DNA from: 2-02-FULL-62-17 sp046153355 | GTDB taxonomy: Bacteria > Pseudomonadota > Gammaproteobacteria > Burkholderiales > SG8-39 | Length of the DNA stretch: 41,474 bases | Direction: 5' to 3' | NCBI GenBank assembly: GCA_046153355.1 | Contig: JBJXEY010000203.1 | Coordinates: 1-41,474 of the forward strand | Part shown: piece by piece, positions 7,734-16,065 of the stretch | Layout of the letters: each line of letters begins with the position of its first letter | How positions within the stretch are numbered: position 1 is the first letter of the stretch | Position numbers and translations under genes: made by a program | The notes under the pieces: generated by a model | Databases searched by the model: none | What the model was told of the DNA's origin: nothing | The model's input: only the letters and a program-made list of their open reading frames with translations

Positions 7734-10448
7734 ATGGGCGATAGCGCCGATTCCGGACAACTCGACTGGGCCGCCTTCTGGCGTGTGGCGCCGCGCGATC
7801 TGGATCCCGTGGAGACCGAGGAGTGGCTCGACGCACTCGGCGCGGTGATCGAATCCTCCGGCCGCGAACGCGCCACCTACCTGCTGCGCCGCCTACTCGA
7901 CCATGCGCGCGAGCAGCGCGTGCCGATGCCACCTGTGTTGAACACCCCTTACCACAACACCATTTCATTGGCTGAGCAGCCGCAATTCCCCGGCAATCTG
8001 GAAATCGAGCAGCGTCTGGGCGCCTGGGTCAGATGGAACGCGTTGGCGATGGTGGTGCGCGCCAACCGCGCCAACGCGGAGGTCGGCGGGCATATCGCCA
8101 GCTACGCCTCGGCTGCGGATCTGTTCGAAGTGGGTTTCAATCATTTTTTTCGTGCGGGGCAAAGCGGGGACTTGGTTTATTTCCAACCGCATTCCGCGCC
8201 AGGCGTGTATGCGCGCGCTTTTCTCGAAGGACGCCTGGATAACACGCAGCTAGAAAATTATCGCCATGAAACCGGCGGCAAGGGATTGTCTTCGTACTGC
8301 CATCCCTACTTGATGCCCGATTTCTGGCAGTTCCCCACCGGATCGATGGGCCTGGGGCCACTGAATGCCATTTATCAGGCGCGCTTCATGCGCTATTTGG
8401 AAAATCGCGGCGTTCTTCAGACCGGTGATCGTAAAGTTTGGTCGTTTCCCGGCGATGGGGAAATGGACGAACCCGAAGCGCTGGCGGGACTTTCGCTTGC
8501 CGCAAGGGAGAAACTGGACAACCTGGTCTTCGTGGTCAACTGCAATCTGCAACGTCTGGATGGCCCGGTGCGCGGCAATGGCTCGATTATCCAAGAGCTG
8601 GAGGGCCTGTTCGCCGGCGCCGGTTGGAATGTGGTCAAGCTATTGTGGGGCTCGGATTGGGACCCCTTATTTGCCCGCGATCACGACAAGGTGATCGTAA
8701 AACGCCTTCACGAAACAGTGGACGGCGAATTCCAGCGCTACGCCGCCACCGATGGCCGCGCCAATCGCGAACACTTCTTTAATAAATACCCCGAGCTGCA
8801 GGCGCTGGTGGCGCACCTGTCGGATGACGACATCGATCGCTTGCGCCGCGGCGGCCACGATCCGATAAAAATTTATTCGGCTTATCACGCGGCCATGCAC
8901 CACAAAGGCCAGCCCACCGTGATCCTCGCGCAGACTAAAAAAGGTTATGGCATGGGCCACTGGGGTCAGGGCCGCATGACCACACATCAACAGAAGAAAC
9001 TCGATGACGAGGCGCTGTTAGAATTTCGTGATCGCTTCGCGCTGCCATTGCATGACGACCAGGTGAAGCAAGTTGCGTTTGTCTCGCCGGCAGCAGATTC
9101 GCCGGAGATCAAATATCTGCACGCACGTCGCGAGGCTCTAGGCGGCTACCTCCCAAAACGCGAACGGCGCGGCCCGGCAACCAACGTGCCATCCATCGAC
9201 TCCATGCAAAAATTTCTCGATGGCTCGCATGGCCGCGAGCAATCCACCACCATGGCCTTCGTGCAACTGTTGTCGCAATGGTTGCGTGAACCCGAATTCG
9301 GGCAGCACATCGTGCCCATCGTCGCCGACGAAGCACGCACTTTTGGCATGCAGTCTTTGTTCAGGCAAATCGCCATCTATTCATCGGTAGGGCAGCTCTA
9401 CGACCCCGAAGACCGCGACGAGTTGCTCTACTACAAAGAAGCGAAAGACGGTCAGATTCTGGAAGAAGGCATCAGCGAAGCCGGCGCCATGTCATCCTGG
9501 CTCGCCGCGGCAACCAGCTATAGCGCACATGGCGTCACCATGCTGCCGTTTTATATTTTTTACTCGTGCTTTGGTTTTCAGCGCATCGGTGATCTGGTGT
9601 GGGTTGCCGGCGACTCGCGGGCTCGTGGTTTTCTTATCGGCGCCACCGCCGGCCGCACCACGCTATCCGGTGAAGGCCTGCAACATCAGGATGGCTCGAG
9701 CCACCTGCTTTTCTCCACTGTGCCCAATTGCGTCGCCTACGACCCCTGTTATGCCTATGAACTCGCCACCATCGTTCAGGATGGCGCGCGACGCATGCTT
9801 ACGGATCAGGAGGATGTGTTTTATTACTTGACGGTGATGAATGAAAATTACCCACAGCCGGCGATGCCTGCGGGCGCACGCGAGGGCATACTCAAGGGCA
9901 TGTACCGGCTGCGCGAAGTAGCAGTGCCTGCAGCCGCGAAACCCTCTAAAAATACAAAGGTGCAACTGCTGGGCTCAGGCACCATCCTGCGCGAAGTGAT
10001 CGCTGCCGCCGAGTTGCTGGCCAACGACTGGGGGATCGCTGCGGATATTTGGAGCGTCACCAGCTTCACCGAATTGCGCCGCGACGGTTTGACGAGCGAA
10101 CGATGGAATCGCCTGCATCCTGATGAAGTCCCACGAAAATCCTGGGTTGAGTCGTGCATCGACGCCACTTCAGGCCCGGTGATTGCCGCGACCGATTACA
10201 TGCGTGCCCTGCCCGATTCGATTCGCGCATGGATTGGACAACGCTACGTGTGCCTGGGCACCGATGGGTTTGGCCGCAGCGATTCGCGCGCCAGTCTGCG
10301 CGCATTTTTCGAAGTGGATCGCCATCACATCGCAATCGCGGCGCTCGCCGCGCTGGCCGGTGAAAATGCAATTTTTCGCGGTGTCGTCTCCGAAGCAATA
10401 GCCCGCTATGCAGTCGACTCCGAGAGGCACAATCCCTGGGAGTGTTGA
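7734..10448 (+). CDS. aceE: Pyruvate dehydrogenase E1 component, homodimeric type
   Basis: This protein of about 904 residues matches the length of the single-chain AceE family. The thiamine diphosphate motif appears as GDGEMDEPEAL around residue 240. Other AceE signatures include TPYHNTI near the N-terminus, SSYCHPYLMPDFWQFPTGSM, KKGYGMGHWGQ and EDRDELLYYKE. The frame opens at a TTG at 7680, but the ATG at 7734 is preferred because GAAGAGG lies just upstream and the product then begins like its relatives. E1 decarboxylates a 2-oxo acid and transfers the acyl group to lipoyl-E2. No aceF or lpd gene is nearby, so this may be a second E1 copy serving pyruvate or 2-oxobutyrate from ring cleavage. 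Confidence 0.93.
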   Translation: MGDSADSGQLDWAAFWRVAPRDLDPVETEEWLDALGAVIESSGRERATYLLRRLLDHAREQRVPMPPVLNTPYHNTISLAEQPQFPGNLEIEQRLGAWVRWNALAMVVRANRANAEVGGHIASYASAADLFEVGFNHFFRAGQSGDLVYFQPHSAPGVYARAFLEGRLDNTQLENYRHETGGKGLSSYCHPYLMPDFWQFPTGSMGLGPLNAIYQARFMRYLENRGVLQTGDRKVWSFPGDGEMDEPEALAGLSLAAREKLDNLVFVVNCNLQRLDGPVRGNGSIIQELEGLFAGAGWNVVKLLWGSDWDPLFARDHDKVIVKRLHETVDGEFQRYAATDGRANREHFFNKYPELQALVAHLSDDDIDRLRRGGHDPIKIYSAYHAAMHHKGQPTVILAQTKKGYGMGHWGQGRMTTHQQKKLDDEALLEFRDRFALPLHDDQVKQVAFVSPAADSPEIKYLHARREALGGYLPKRERRGPATNVPSIDSMQKFLDGSHGREQSTTMAFVQLLSQWLREPEFGQHIVPIVADEARTFGMQSLFRQIAIYSSVGQLYDPEDRDELLYYKEAKDGQILEEGISEAGAMSSWLAAATSYSAHGVTMLPFYIFYSCFGFQRIGDLVWVAGDSRARGFLIGATAGRTTLSGEGLQHQDGSSHLLFSTVPNCVAYDPCYAYELATIVQDGARRMLTDQEDVFYYLTVMNENYPQPAMPAGAREGILKGMYRLREVAVPAAAKPSKNTKVQLLGSGTILREVIAAAELLANDWGIAADIWSVTSFTELRRDGLTSERWNRLHPDEVPRKSWVESCIDATSGPVIAATDYMRALPDSIRAWIGQRYVCLGTDGFGRSDSRASLRAFFEVDRHHIAIAALAALAGENAIFRGVVSEAIARYAVDSERHNPWEC

Positions 10449-10455
10449 GTCGCGC

Positions 10456-10482
10456 ACCGAGTCACGCGCGTGGTAACTCGGT
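10456..10482. terminator. Hairpin between convergent aceE and HD-GYP genes
   Basis: The arms ACCGAGT (10456-10462) and ACTCGGT (10476-10482) are perfectly complementary, and the interior contains CACGCGCGTG, itself self-complementary. The hairpin sits in the 46-base gap between two convergent stop codons, where a shared terminator is expected. The following bases on the plus strand are only weakly T-rich, so it is not a canonical intrinsic terminator. Confidence 0.4.
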
Positions 10483-10494
10483 TATTTGCCCCGC

Positions 10495-11691
10495 TCAAAG
10501 GAACATCTCTCGCGGGTCGATTTGGAGCGTATCGGATTCCAGAGTGCGCTGGATCTTGTAGACCTCATCCGGGCTGACCTTGGGGTCTTTCATCAGATCA
10601 AGCATTCGATAGGGTTTGACGACGAAGCCCTTTGCATCCTTGACGATCATGATGCGCGGTTTCATTCGCCGCACCATGTTTTGCGCGATCACAATCGCCA
10701 CTTCGCCGCTGTTGAGCTCAACCACGCTGCCCACCGGAAAAATACCAACGCATTGAATGAACTGCTCAACCAACGCCGCGTGAAACAACGTCCCGCGCCC
10801 TTTATAAATAATATTCAAGGCGGTCGAAGGAGGTAAATTTTCGCCGAACGGACGCGGCGCGATAAGCGAGTCATACGCATCAATGATGCCTGCGATCAGA
10901 CCAACCAGAGCTATGGCGATACCCCGCAATCCGCGAGGATAGCCGCTGCCGTCGAATCGCTCGTGATGCAGCGAGGCCAGACCGGGCAAATCAGGATGCA
11001 CGCCGGGCGTGCTGCTCAAAATCTCAACCGAATGATTCACATGGGTCTGGTAGAGCTTGATTTCAGCAGCATTCAAAGGCCCGCGGGCCGCCAGATCCGC
11101 AGGCAATTTCAGCTTGCCCACATCCTGCAGCAACCCGAGCATGCCAAGCACCTCCATCTGCTCCTGGGGCAACTGGAGAAAGCGCGCGAAAATAGTCATC
11201 GTGACCGAAATCTCGACCGCTCGGCTCAGCGCGGCGCCGCTTTTTTCCTGTAGCCTGGTGAGCAGCGCCATGGCATCAGGATTGCGCACCACGCTCTCGG
11301 TGATCTGCGTGGCCGCCTCGCGGGATCGCGTACTGTCGATCGAATTGCCAATTTCGACCGCGCGCGACAGTTCCTTGACAACTACCGTGGTGTTCGAATA
11401 GGTCTTATGGGCTCTGGGCAGTTCAGCTTCAACACTGGCCGTCTCGCGATACACCGTTGAGCCGCGGATCTTGGCGATATCCTCAGCGGTTACTCGGGTT
11501 GGATCCGGACGCTCGGCCTTTTCCGGATCAACATAAACGAGCTTGCAAAGTTTCTTGAGCGCATCGATCTGTTTTTCGGTCTTCAGGACAAATCCCTGAA
11601 ACATGAACGGTGTCTCGGTCCAGGGCCTGTCCAGCTTCGATACGTACATGCCGTAGGTTAGATCATCGACCGAAATTTCCTTAAGTTCCAT
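10495..11691 (-). CDS. DUF3391 and HD-GYP domain protein with altered HD motif
   Basis: This 398-residue protein has an N-terminal DUF3391-like region (residues 1-80, with LTYGMYVSKLDRPW and PFMFQGF) and a C-terminal HD-GYP region (about 145-330). The GYP signature is intact as HHERFDGSGYP at 242-252. The HD motif, normally HDIGK, reads Q189-D190-V-G-K, and the upstream metal-ligand histidine is replaced within SRAVEIS. HD-GYP proteins hydrolyse cyclic-di-GMP at a bi- or trinuclear iron site. Loss of these histidines suggests weak or absent catalysis and possibly a binding role. It is a single-gene unit whose stop faces aceE. Confidence 0.87.
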   Translation of the reverse strand: MELKEISVDDLTYGMYVSKLDRPWTETPFMFQGFVLKTEKQIDALKKLCKLVYVDPEKAERPDPTRVTAEDIAKIRGSTVYRETASVEAELPRAHKTYSNTTVVVKELSRAVEIGNSIDSTRSREAATQITESVVRNPDAMALLTRLQEKSGAALSRAVEISVTMTIFARFLQLPQEQMEVLGMLGLLQDVGKLKLPADLAARGPLNAAEIKLYQTHVNHSVEILSSTPGVHPDLPGLASLHHERFDGSGYPRGLRGIAIALVGLIAGIIDAYDSLIAPRPFGENLPPSTALNIIYKGRGTLFHAALVEQFIQCVGIFPVGSVVELNSGEVAIVIAQNMVRRMKPRIMIVKDAKGFVVKPYRMLDLMKDPKVSPDEVYKIQRTLESDTLQIDPREMFL

Positions 11692-11954
11692 GACGGTTTT
11701 GGTGTGCCTGAGCAGGGTTTGATATTCACGCGCTTGGGCATTATCGCATGCGAACTTTTATTGTAAAACGATAACCGCAACAGTTTGCCGCTGACAATGA
11801 GCACGCGGCAGAAAAATGTCGCAATCTCAGCGGACGTGAATCGGATACTTTCCGGGATTTTCCGTCATATTGCGCCAATGGGACTTAAAATCGCCATTCA
11901 ATCGTCAGGACGGCACATGCCTCGCTTTTCTCCTCGTTTGCATGAAAATCAGGG

Positions 11955-13016
11955 TTACGCGGCTGTTGCGTCGCCCTGCGATTGACGCGCCTTGAGCAAA
12001 TCCAGCGCCACATCGACGATCATGTCTTCCTGCCCGCCCACCATGCGGCGGCGGCCCAATTCGGCGAGGATGTCGAAGGTGGGGATGCCATATTTTTCCG
12101 CTGCCGTTTCGGCATGGCGCAGGAAGCTCGAATACACGCCGGCATAGCCCAGTGCTAATGTTTCGCGATCCACGCGCACCGGCCGATCCTGCAGCGGCCG
12201 CACCAGGTCATCGGCCGCGGACATGAGTTTTTTCAGATCGCAGCCGTGGTTCAGGCCCATGCGATCGAGCACCGCGATCAGCACCTCGAGCGGCGTGTTG
12301 CCCGCCCCCGCGCCCATGCCGGCAAGCGACGCATCGATACGATCCACACCCTGTTCCAGGCCCAGAATCGAATTGGCCACGCCAAGCGAAAGATTGTGAT
12401 GGCAGTGAATGCCCACCTCGGTTTCGCTCTTCAAGCCTTCGCGCAATACCTTGATGCGCTCGGCGGCTTCGGCCATCAGCAACGCGCCGCCCGAGTCGGT
12501 GACATAAACACATTGCGCGCCATAGGATTCCATCAGCTTGGCTTGTTTGAGCAACTCGGCGGCGGGAATCATGTGCGCCATCATCAGGAAGCCCACCGTA
12601 TCCATGGAGAGTTTCCTGGCATGGCCGATGTGTTGTTTGGCAATGTCGGCTTCAGTGCAATGGGTGGCGATGCGCACCGTGCGTGCGCCGGCCTTGAAAG
12701 CGGCATCCAGATCGTGGACGGTGGCGATGCCCGGAATGTGCAAGGTGGCCACGCGCGAATGTCTGGCAACGCTCGCCACCGCCTCGATCCACTCGACATC
12801 GGTATGCGCACCGAACCCATAGTTGAAGCTTGACCCCGCCAGGCCATCGCCATGGGAAATCTCGATGCTATCGACGCGCGCTTCATCCAGCGCCCGGGCG
12901 ATGGTGATGCACTGCTCGATCGAATATTGGTGGCGGCGTGGATGCATGCCGTCGCGCAGCGTCACATCCGATATGTAAATCTTTTTTTCTGCATTGAATT
13001 TTTTGGTATCCAACAT
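11955..13016 (-). CDS. mhpE: 4-hydroxy-2-oxovalerate aldolase
   Basis: This 353-residue class II aldolase shows the DVTLRDGMHPRRHQ N-terminal motif carrying the catalytic Arg-Asp and His, and the metal-binding HCHHNLSLG segment. It belongs to the MhpE/BphI/DmpG family, which splits 4-hydroxy-2-oxovalerate into pyruvate and acetaldehyde and channels the aldehyde to the partner dehydrogenase. That partner, mhpF, is directly upstream with 32 bases between them. The C-terminal communication region (FLRHAETAAEKYGIPTFDIL) is present and the length is normal. It is the last gene of the minus-strand FAH-mhpD-mhpF-mhpE operon. Confidence 0.95.
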   Translation of the reverse strand: MLDTKKFNAEKKIYISDVTLRDGMHPRRHQYSIEQCITIARALDEARVDSIEISHGDGLAGSSFNYGFGAHTDVEWIEAVASVARHSRVATLHIPGIATVHDLDAAFKAGARTVRIATHCTEADIAKQHIGHARKLSMDTVGFLMMAHMIPAAELLKQAKLMESYGAQCVYVTDSGGALLMAEAAERIKVLREGLKSETEVGIHCHHNLSLGVANSILGLEQGVDRIDASLAGMGAGAGNTPLEVLIAVLDRMGLNHGCDLKKLMSAADDLVRPLQDRPVRVDRETLALGYAGVYSSFLRHAETAAEKYGIPTFDILAELGRRRMVGGQEDMIVDVALDLLKARQSQGDATAA

Positions 13017-13048
13017 TTGCGTGCTCCTTCGAATTTGGCCGGCTTCGC

Positions 13049-13996
13049 TTAAGCCGCTATGGTGAGCTTGGTAACCGCCAACTGCTCCGCCGCCGCCAGC
13101 GCCGCCGAGGTCATAATGTCCAGATTGCCGGCATAGGCGGGCAGATAATGCGCCGCGCCCTCCACCTCGAGATAAATCGATACCTTGACGCCGGCGAGTT
13201 TGCCCAGGCCGGGAACATTGAGCGGCTTGTCCGCGGGGATGCGATCGAACTGCACTTCCTGCTTCAAACGATAGCCGGGAACATAGGCCGCCACCTTGGC
13301 CACCATCGCGGCCACCGACGCGCGTATCGCCGCTTCATCAGCGCCGCTCTCCGCGAGGCAATAGACCGTGTCGCGCATGATGAGCGGCGGTTCGGCCGGG
13401 TTGAGAATGATGATGGCCTTGCCCTGCGCGGCGCCGCCGAGTTTCACAATCGCCTTCGACGTGGTTTCAGTGAATTCGTCGATGTTGGCGCGCGTGCCGG
13501 GGCCGGCGGACTTGCTGGCGATTGAGGCGACGATCTCGGCGTAAAACACCGTCGCCACATTGGAGACGGCCTTCACCAATGGAATGGTCGCCTGCCCGCC
13601 GCAGGTCACCATATTGATATTGGGGCTGTGAAGATGTTCTTCCAGATTCACCACCGGAATCACATAAGGGCCGATGGCCGCCGGCGTGAGATCGATCACC
13701 TGAATGCCGTGCCGTTGCAATACCTCGTTGTTTTTTGCATGCGCGCCGGCCGAAGTGGCGTCAAACGCAATACGGATGTCCTTGAAGTTGGGCATCTTCA
13801 CCAAACCATCGATGCCTTCGTGCGTGGTCGGCACGCCCAGTCGTCTGGCGCGTGCCAGCCCGTCGGAATCCGCATCCACGCCCACCAGAGCGCCCATGAC
13901 CAAGTGCTTGGCGTTACGCATGACCTTGATCATCAGGTCGGTGCCGATATTGCCCGAGCCGATGATGGCCACCACTACCCGATTATCCGATTTCAT
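13049..13996 (-). CDS. mhpF: Acetaldehyde dehydrogenase (acylating)
   Basis: This 315-residue protein has an NAD-binding GSGNIGTD motif at residues 13-20 and the catalytic cysteine C132 in MVTCGGQATIP, as in MhpF/BphJ/DmpF. It oxidises acetaldehyde with NAD and CoA to acetyl-CoA. It normally forms a tunnel-linked complex with the aldolase encoded next to it. Its length fits the family and all main motifs are intact. It lies 78 bases after mhpD in the same operon, a slightly larger gap than its neighbours. Confidence 0.95.
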   Translation of the reverse strand: MKSDNRVVVAIIGSGNIGTDLMIKVMRNAKHLVMGALVGVDADSDGLARARRLGVPTTHEGIDGLVKMPNFKDIRIAFDATSAGAHAKNNEVLQRHGIQVIDLTPAAIGPYVIPVVNLEEHLHSPNINMVTCGGQATIPLVKAVSNVATVFYAEIVASIASKSAGPGTRANIDEFTETTSKAIVKLGGAAQGKAIIILNPAEPPLIMRDTVYCLAESGADEAAIRASVAAMVAKVAAYVPGYRLKQEVQFDRIPADKPLNVPGLGKLAGVKVSIYLEVEGAAHYLPAYAGNLDIMTSAALAAAEQLAVTKLTIAA

Positions 13997-14074
13997 TGGT
14001 GAATTTCCTTGTGTCGAATTGCGCTCGTGGCTGCGATGCTGAACGAAATCGCGGGCGCGGCGTGCCTGGCCTTG

Positions 14075-14860
14075 TTAAACGCCGAATCGAGTGCGCACGC
14101 TGCCCAGGCCGGTGATCTGCACTTCCACCGTATCGCCGGGCGACACACCTACCATGGGCCCCAGCGCGCCGGACATGATGGCATCGCCGGCCTTCAAGGG
14201 AGCGCCAATTTCCACCATGGTGCGCGCCAGCCACAGAGCGGCGTTGAGCGGATTGCCCAGGCACGCGGCGCCATTACCCTGCGACACTTTTTCGCCTTTG
14301 CGCAGCATGCTCATTTCGCAAGCGGGCAGATCTAGGCCCTCAATCGAACGGCGTTCTTTGCCTAAAACAAATAGCCCCGACGAAGCATTGTCCGCAATGG
14401 TGTCCTGGATCTTGATATTCCATTTCTCGATGCGGCTATCGACGATTTCGATGGCCGCCACCGCGTAGTCCACCGCCGCGACCACATCCGATAAAGTGAG
14501 ATCCACACCGACCAGATCTTTTTTCAGAACCAGCGCAATTTCACCTTCGACCTTGGGCTGCATCACTTTGGACAAAGGCACCTCGTCGCCATCGGCCACC
14601 AACATGTCGGCAAACAACATGCCGTAATCGGGCTGATCGACGCCAAGCTGTTGCTGCACCACCTTGGAGGTAAGGCCAATCTTGCGGCCAATCAACCGCC
14701 GGCCATTCGCCACCCAATACGCCGTATTAGCCTGCTGCACCGCAATCGCCGCGGCCACATCGGGAAGCTGGTCGCGCAAAGGCCCAATGGCAATGCGCGT
14801 CTCGCCTGCGGTGCGCAGGCGCTCGGCCATCCCTTCGATTACGGATTTGTCGAGTGCCAC
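14075..14860 (-). CDS. mhpD: 2-keto-4-pentenoate hydratase / 4-oxalocrotonate decarboxylase family
   Basis: This 261-residue protein has the hallmarks of the MhpD/DmpE/DmpH family: GRKIGLTS, DYGMLFADM, PKVEGEIALVL and SGALGPMVGV. The hydratase converts 2-hydroxypenta-2,4-dienoate to 4-hydroxy-2-oxovalerate, the substrate of MhpE. Hydratases and decarboxylases of this family are hard to separate by sequence. Hydratase is favoured because the aldolase and dehydrogenase follow and no tautomerase or semialdehyde dehydrogenase is seen. Translation begins at GTG at 14860, directly abutting the TAG stop of the upstream FAH gene, which implies coupled translation. Confidence 0.9.
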   Translation of the reverse strand: MALDKSVIEGMAERLRTAGETRIAIGPLRDQLPDVAAAIAVQQANTAYWVANGRRLIGRKIGLTSKVVQQQLGVDQPDYGMLFADMLVADGDEVPLSKVMQPKVEGEIALVLKKDLVGVDLTLSDVVAAVDYAVAAIEIVDSRIEKWNIKIQDTIADNASSGLFVLGKERRSIEGLDLPACEMSMLRKGEKVSQGNGAACLGNPLNAALWLARTMVEIGAPLKAGDAIMSGALGPMVGVSPGDTVEVQITGLGSVRTRFGV

Positions 14861-15796
14861 CTACACCACCTTGTGTACGAGCTCTCCGATATCCTGAATC
14901 CACAACTTCAAAGTCTGTCCGGATTTAAGGAAGATTTCGCGCTCCGCGCCGGTGCCAGCACAGGTGCCGGTGAGAATCATGTCGCCTGGATGCAAGGTGA
15001 TGCACTTGGATAAATGCGAGATCTGCTCGGCGGTATTGAACAACATCAACCCGGTGTTGGCATCCTGCATCAACTGATCGTCCACCCAAAGTTTCATCCC
15101 CAGGTTCTGCGGATTCTTGATGTAGGCGGCGGGCGTAATCCACGGTCCGGTGGGGCAGGCGCCTTCGAAATTCTTCTGTCCAATCCAGTCGAATTTGAAG
15201 CCCGAATCATCGGGCAGGTGCGGACGCTTGGTCATGTCGCGCGCCGAGAGGTCATTGCTGATGGTGTAGCCACAAACGTATTTGAGTGCGTTTTCTATCG
15301 ACACATTGCGGCAGGGCGTGCCAATCACCGCGGTCAATTCGATCTCCCAATCGACCTTCTTCGAATACACCGGCAGTTTCACATTGGCATTCGGGCCAAC
15401 CACCGTGCTTTTGGGCGCCTTCTGGAAATGCCAGGGATTTAACCCTTGAGTATGCGGATCGGGATCGGGCGCTTTACCTTGTTTGCGCGCCATGTTGTCG
15501 GCGTGATCTTTGTAGTTCGCGCCAGCACAGAAAATGGTGCCCGGCACCGGCACCGGCGCGGCAAGACGCACCTTCTTTAACGCAATGCCCTTGGCGCGGC
15601 TTTTCCCCGATTCAATATTCTTGGTTCCGGCCACGAATGCGCTATGCGCTTTTTTCCAATTTTTCAGCACACCATCCATGGTGGCATACGAGGTGTCGGT
15701 GCCGACACGCGCCGCGTCATAGACATGTTCGTCTACCAGAATCCCGGCGCGAACTTCTTTTCTGCCTGCGTGATAGCTCAGTAGTTTGTAGCTCAT
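14861..15796 (-). CDS. Fumarylacetoacetate hydrolase (FAH) family protein
   Basis: This 311-residue protein has the FAH catalytic fold at about residues 80-310: FCAGANYKDHADNM, the metal-binding WEIELTAVIG, GYTISNDLSARD and LHPGDMILTGTCAGTG. FAH enzymes cleave C-C bonds of beta-diketone-like acids or decarboxylate/isomerise ring-fission products using a divalent metal. As first gene of an operon ending in mhpDFE it most likely acts on the extradiol ring-fission product, the step done by the alpha/beta hydrolase MhpC in the classical pathway. A decarboxylase/isomerase role as in homoprotocatechuate catabolism is the alternative. A GAGGAGA ribosome site precedes the ATG. Confidence 0.9.
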   Translation of the reverse strand: MSYKLLSYHAGRKEVRAGILVDEHVYDAARVGTDTSYATMDGVLKNWKKAHSAFVAGTKNIESGKSRAKGIALKKVRLAAPVPVPGTIFCAGANYKDHADNMARKQGKAPDPDPHTQGLNPWHFQKAPKSTVVGPNANVKLPVYSKKVDWEIELTAVIGTPCRNVSIENALKYVCGYTISNDLSARDMTKRPHLPDDSGFKFDWIGQKNFEGACPTGPWITPAAYIKNPQNLGMKLWVDDQLMQDANTGLMLFNTAEQISHLSKCITLHPGDMILTGTCAGTGAEREIFLKSGQTLKLWIQDIGELVHKVV

Positions 15797-15850
15797 GGTG
15801 TCTCCTCTTTCGGCGCCTCGCGGCAGAATGATTAAAAAACGATGGGCGCG

Positions 15851-15874
15851 AATTGTAGCCCTGTGGCTAAAATT
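15851..15874. promoter_or_regulatory. 24-bp imperfect palindrome upstream of the FAH-mhpDFE operon
   Basis: The arms AATTGTAGCC (15851-15860) and GGCTAAAATT (15865-15874) are complementary at nine of ten positions around a CTGT centre. The element lies about 55 bases before the ATG of the FAH gene, where a promoter and operator are expected. The size and symmetry suit a dimeric helix-turn-helix repressor or activator, for example of the IclR, GntR or MarR families. No regulator gene is adjacent. Confidence 0.4.
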
Positions 15875-16030
15875 TCGTGAAGGGCCACGCGATCAAGACG
15901 ATGTAGAGTCAGCGGCGATATCGCCGGCGCGGCAAATACCCTCGACCATGATGTCACTCGCGATATCGACAGCCTGGAAAATGCCTTCGGCCAATTCGGC
16001 CAATTGAGCGCGATAGCAATCTGACCAATG

Positions 16031-16052
16031 CGCGCCCCGGCGATGGGGCGCG
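16031..16052. terminator. GC-rich hairpin after pilY1
   Basis: An eight-base perfect stem, CGCGCCCC (16031-16038) and GGGGCGCG (16045-16052), with a six-base loop, starts 13 bases after the pilY1 stop codon. It is well placed to end or stabilise the long minus-strand pilin transcript. No T-run follows on either strand, so intrinsic termination is uncertain. Confidence 0.4.
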
Positions 16053-16065
16053 GTTCGCGAATCGA

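Noticed and set aside
11692..11954. Possible small gene or RNA in the 263-base gap between the HD-GYP gene and mhpE
   Set aside because: A 66-codon frame exists on the plus strand but lacks a ribosome site and family features, and no RNA structure stood out.
15797..16065. Small open frame at 15795-16007 between the FAH gene and pilY1
   Set aside because: It has no ribosome site and no recognisable features, and it overlaps the operon promoter with its palindrome.
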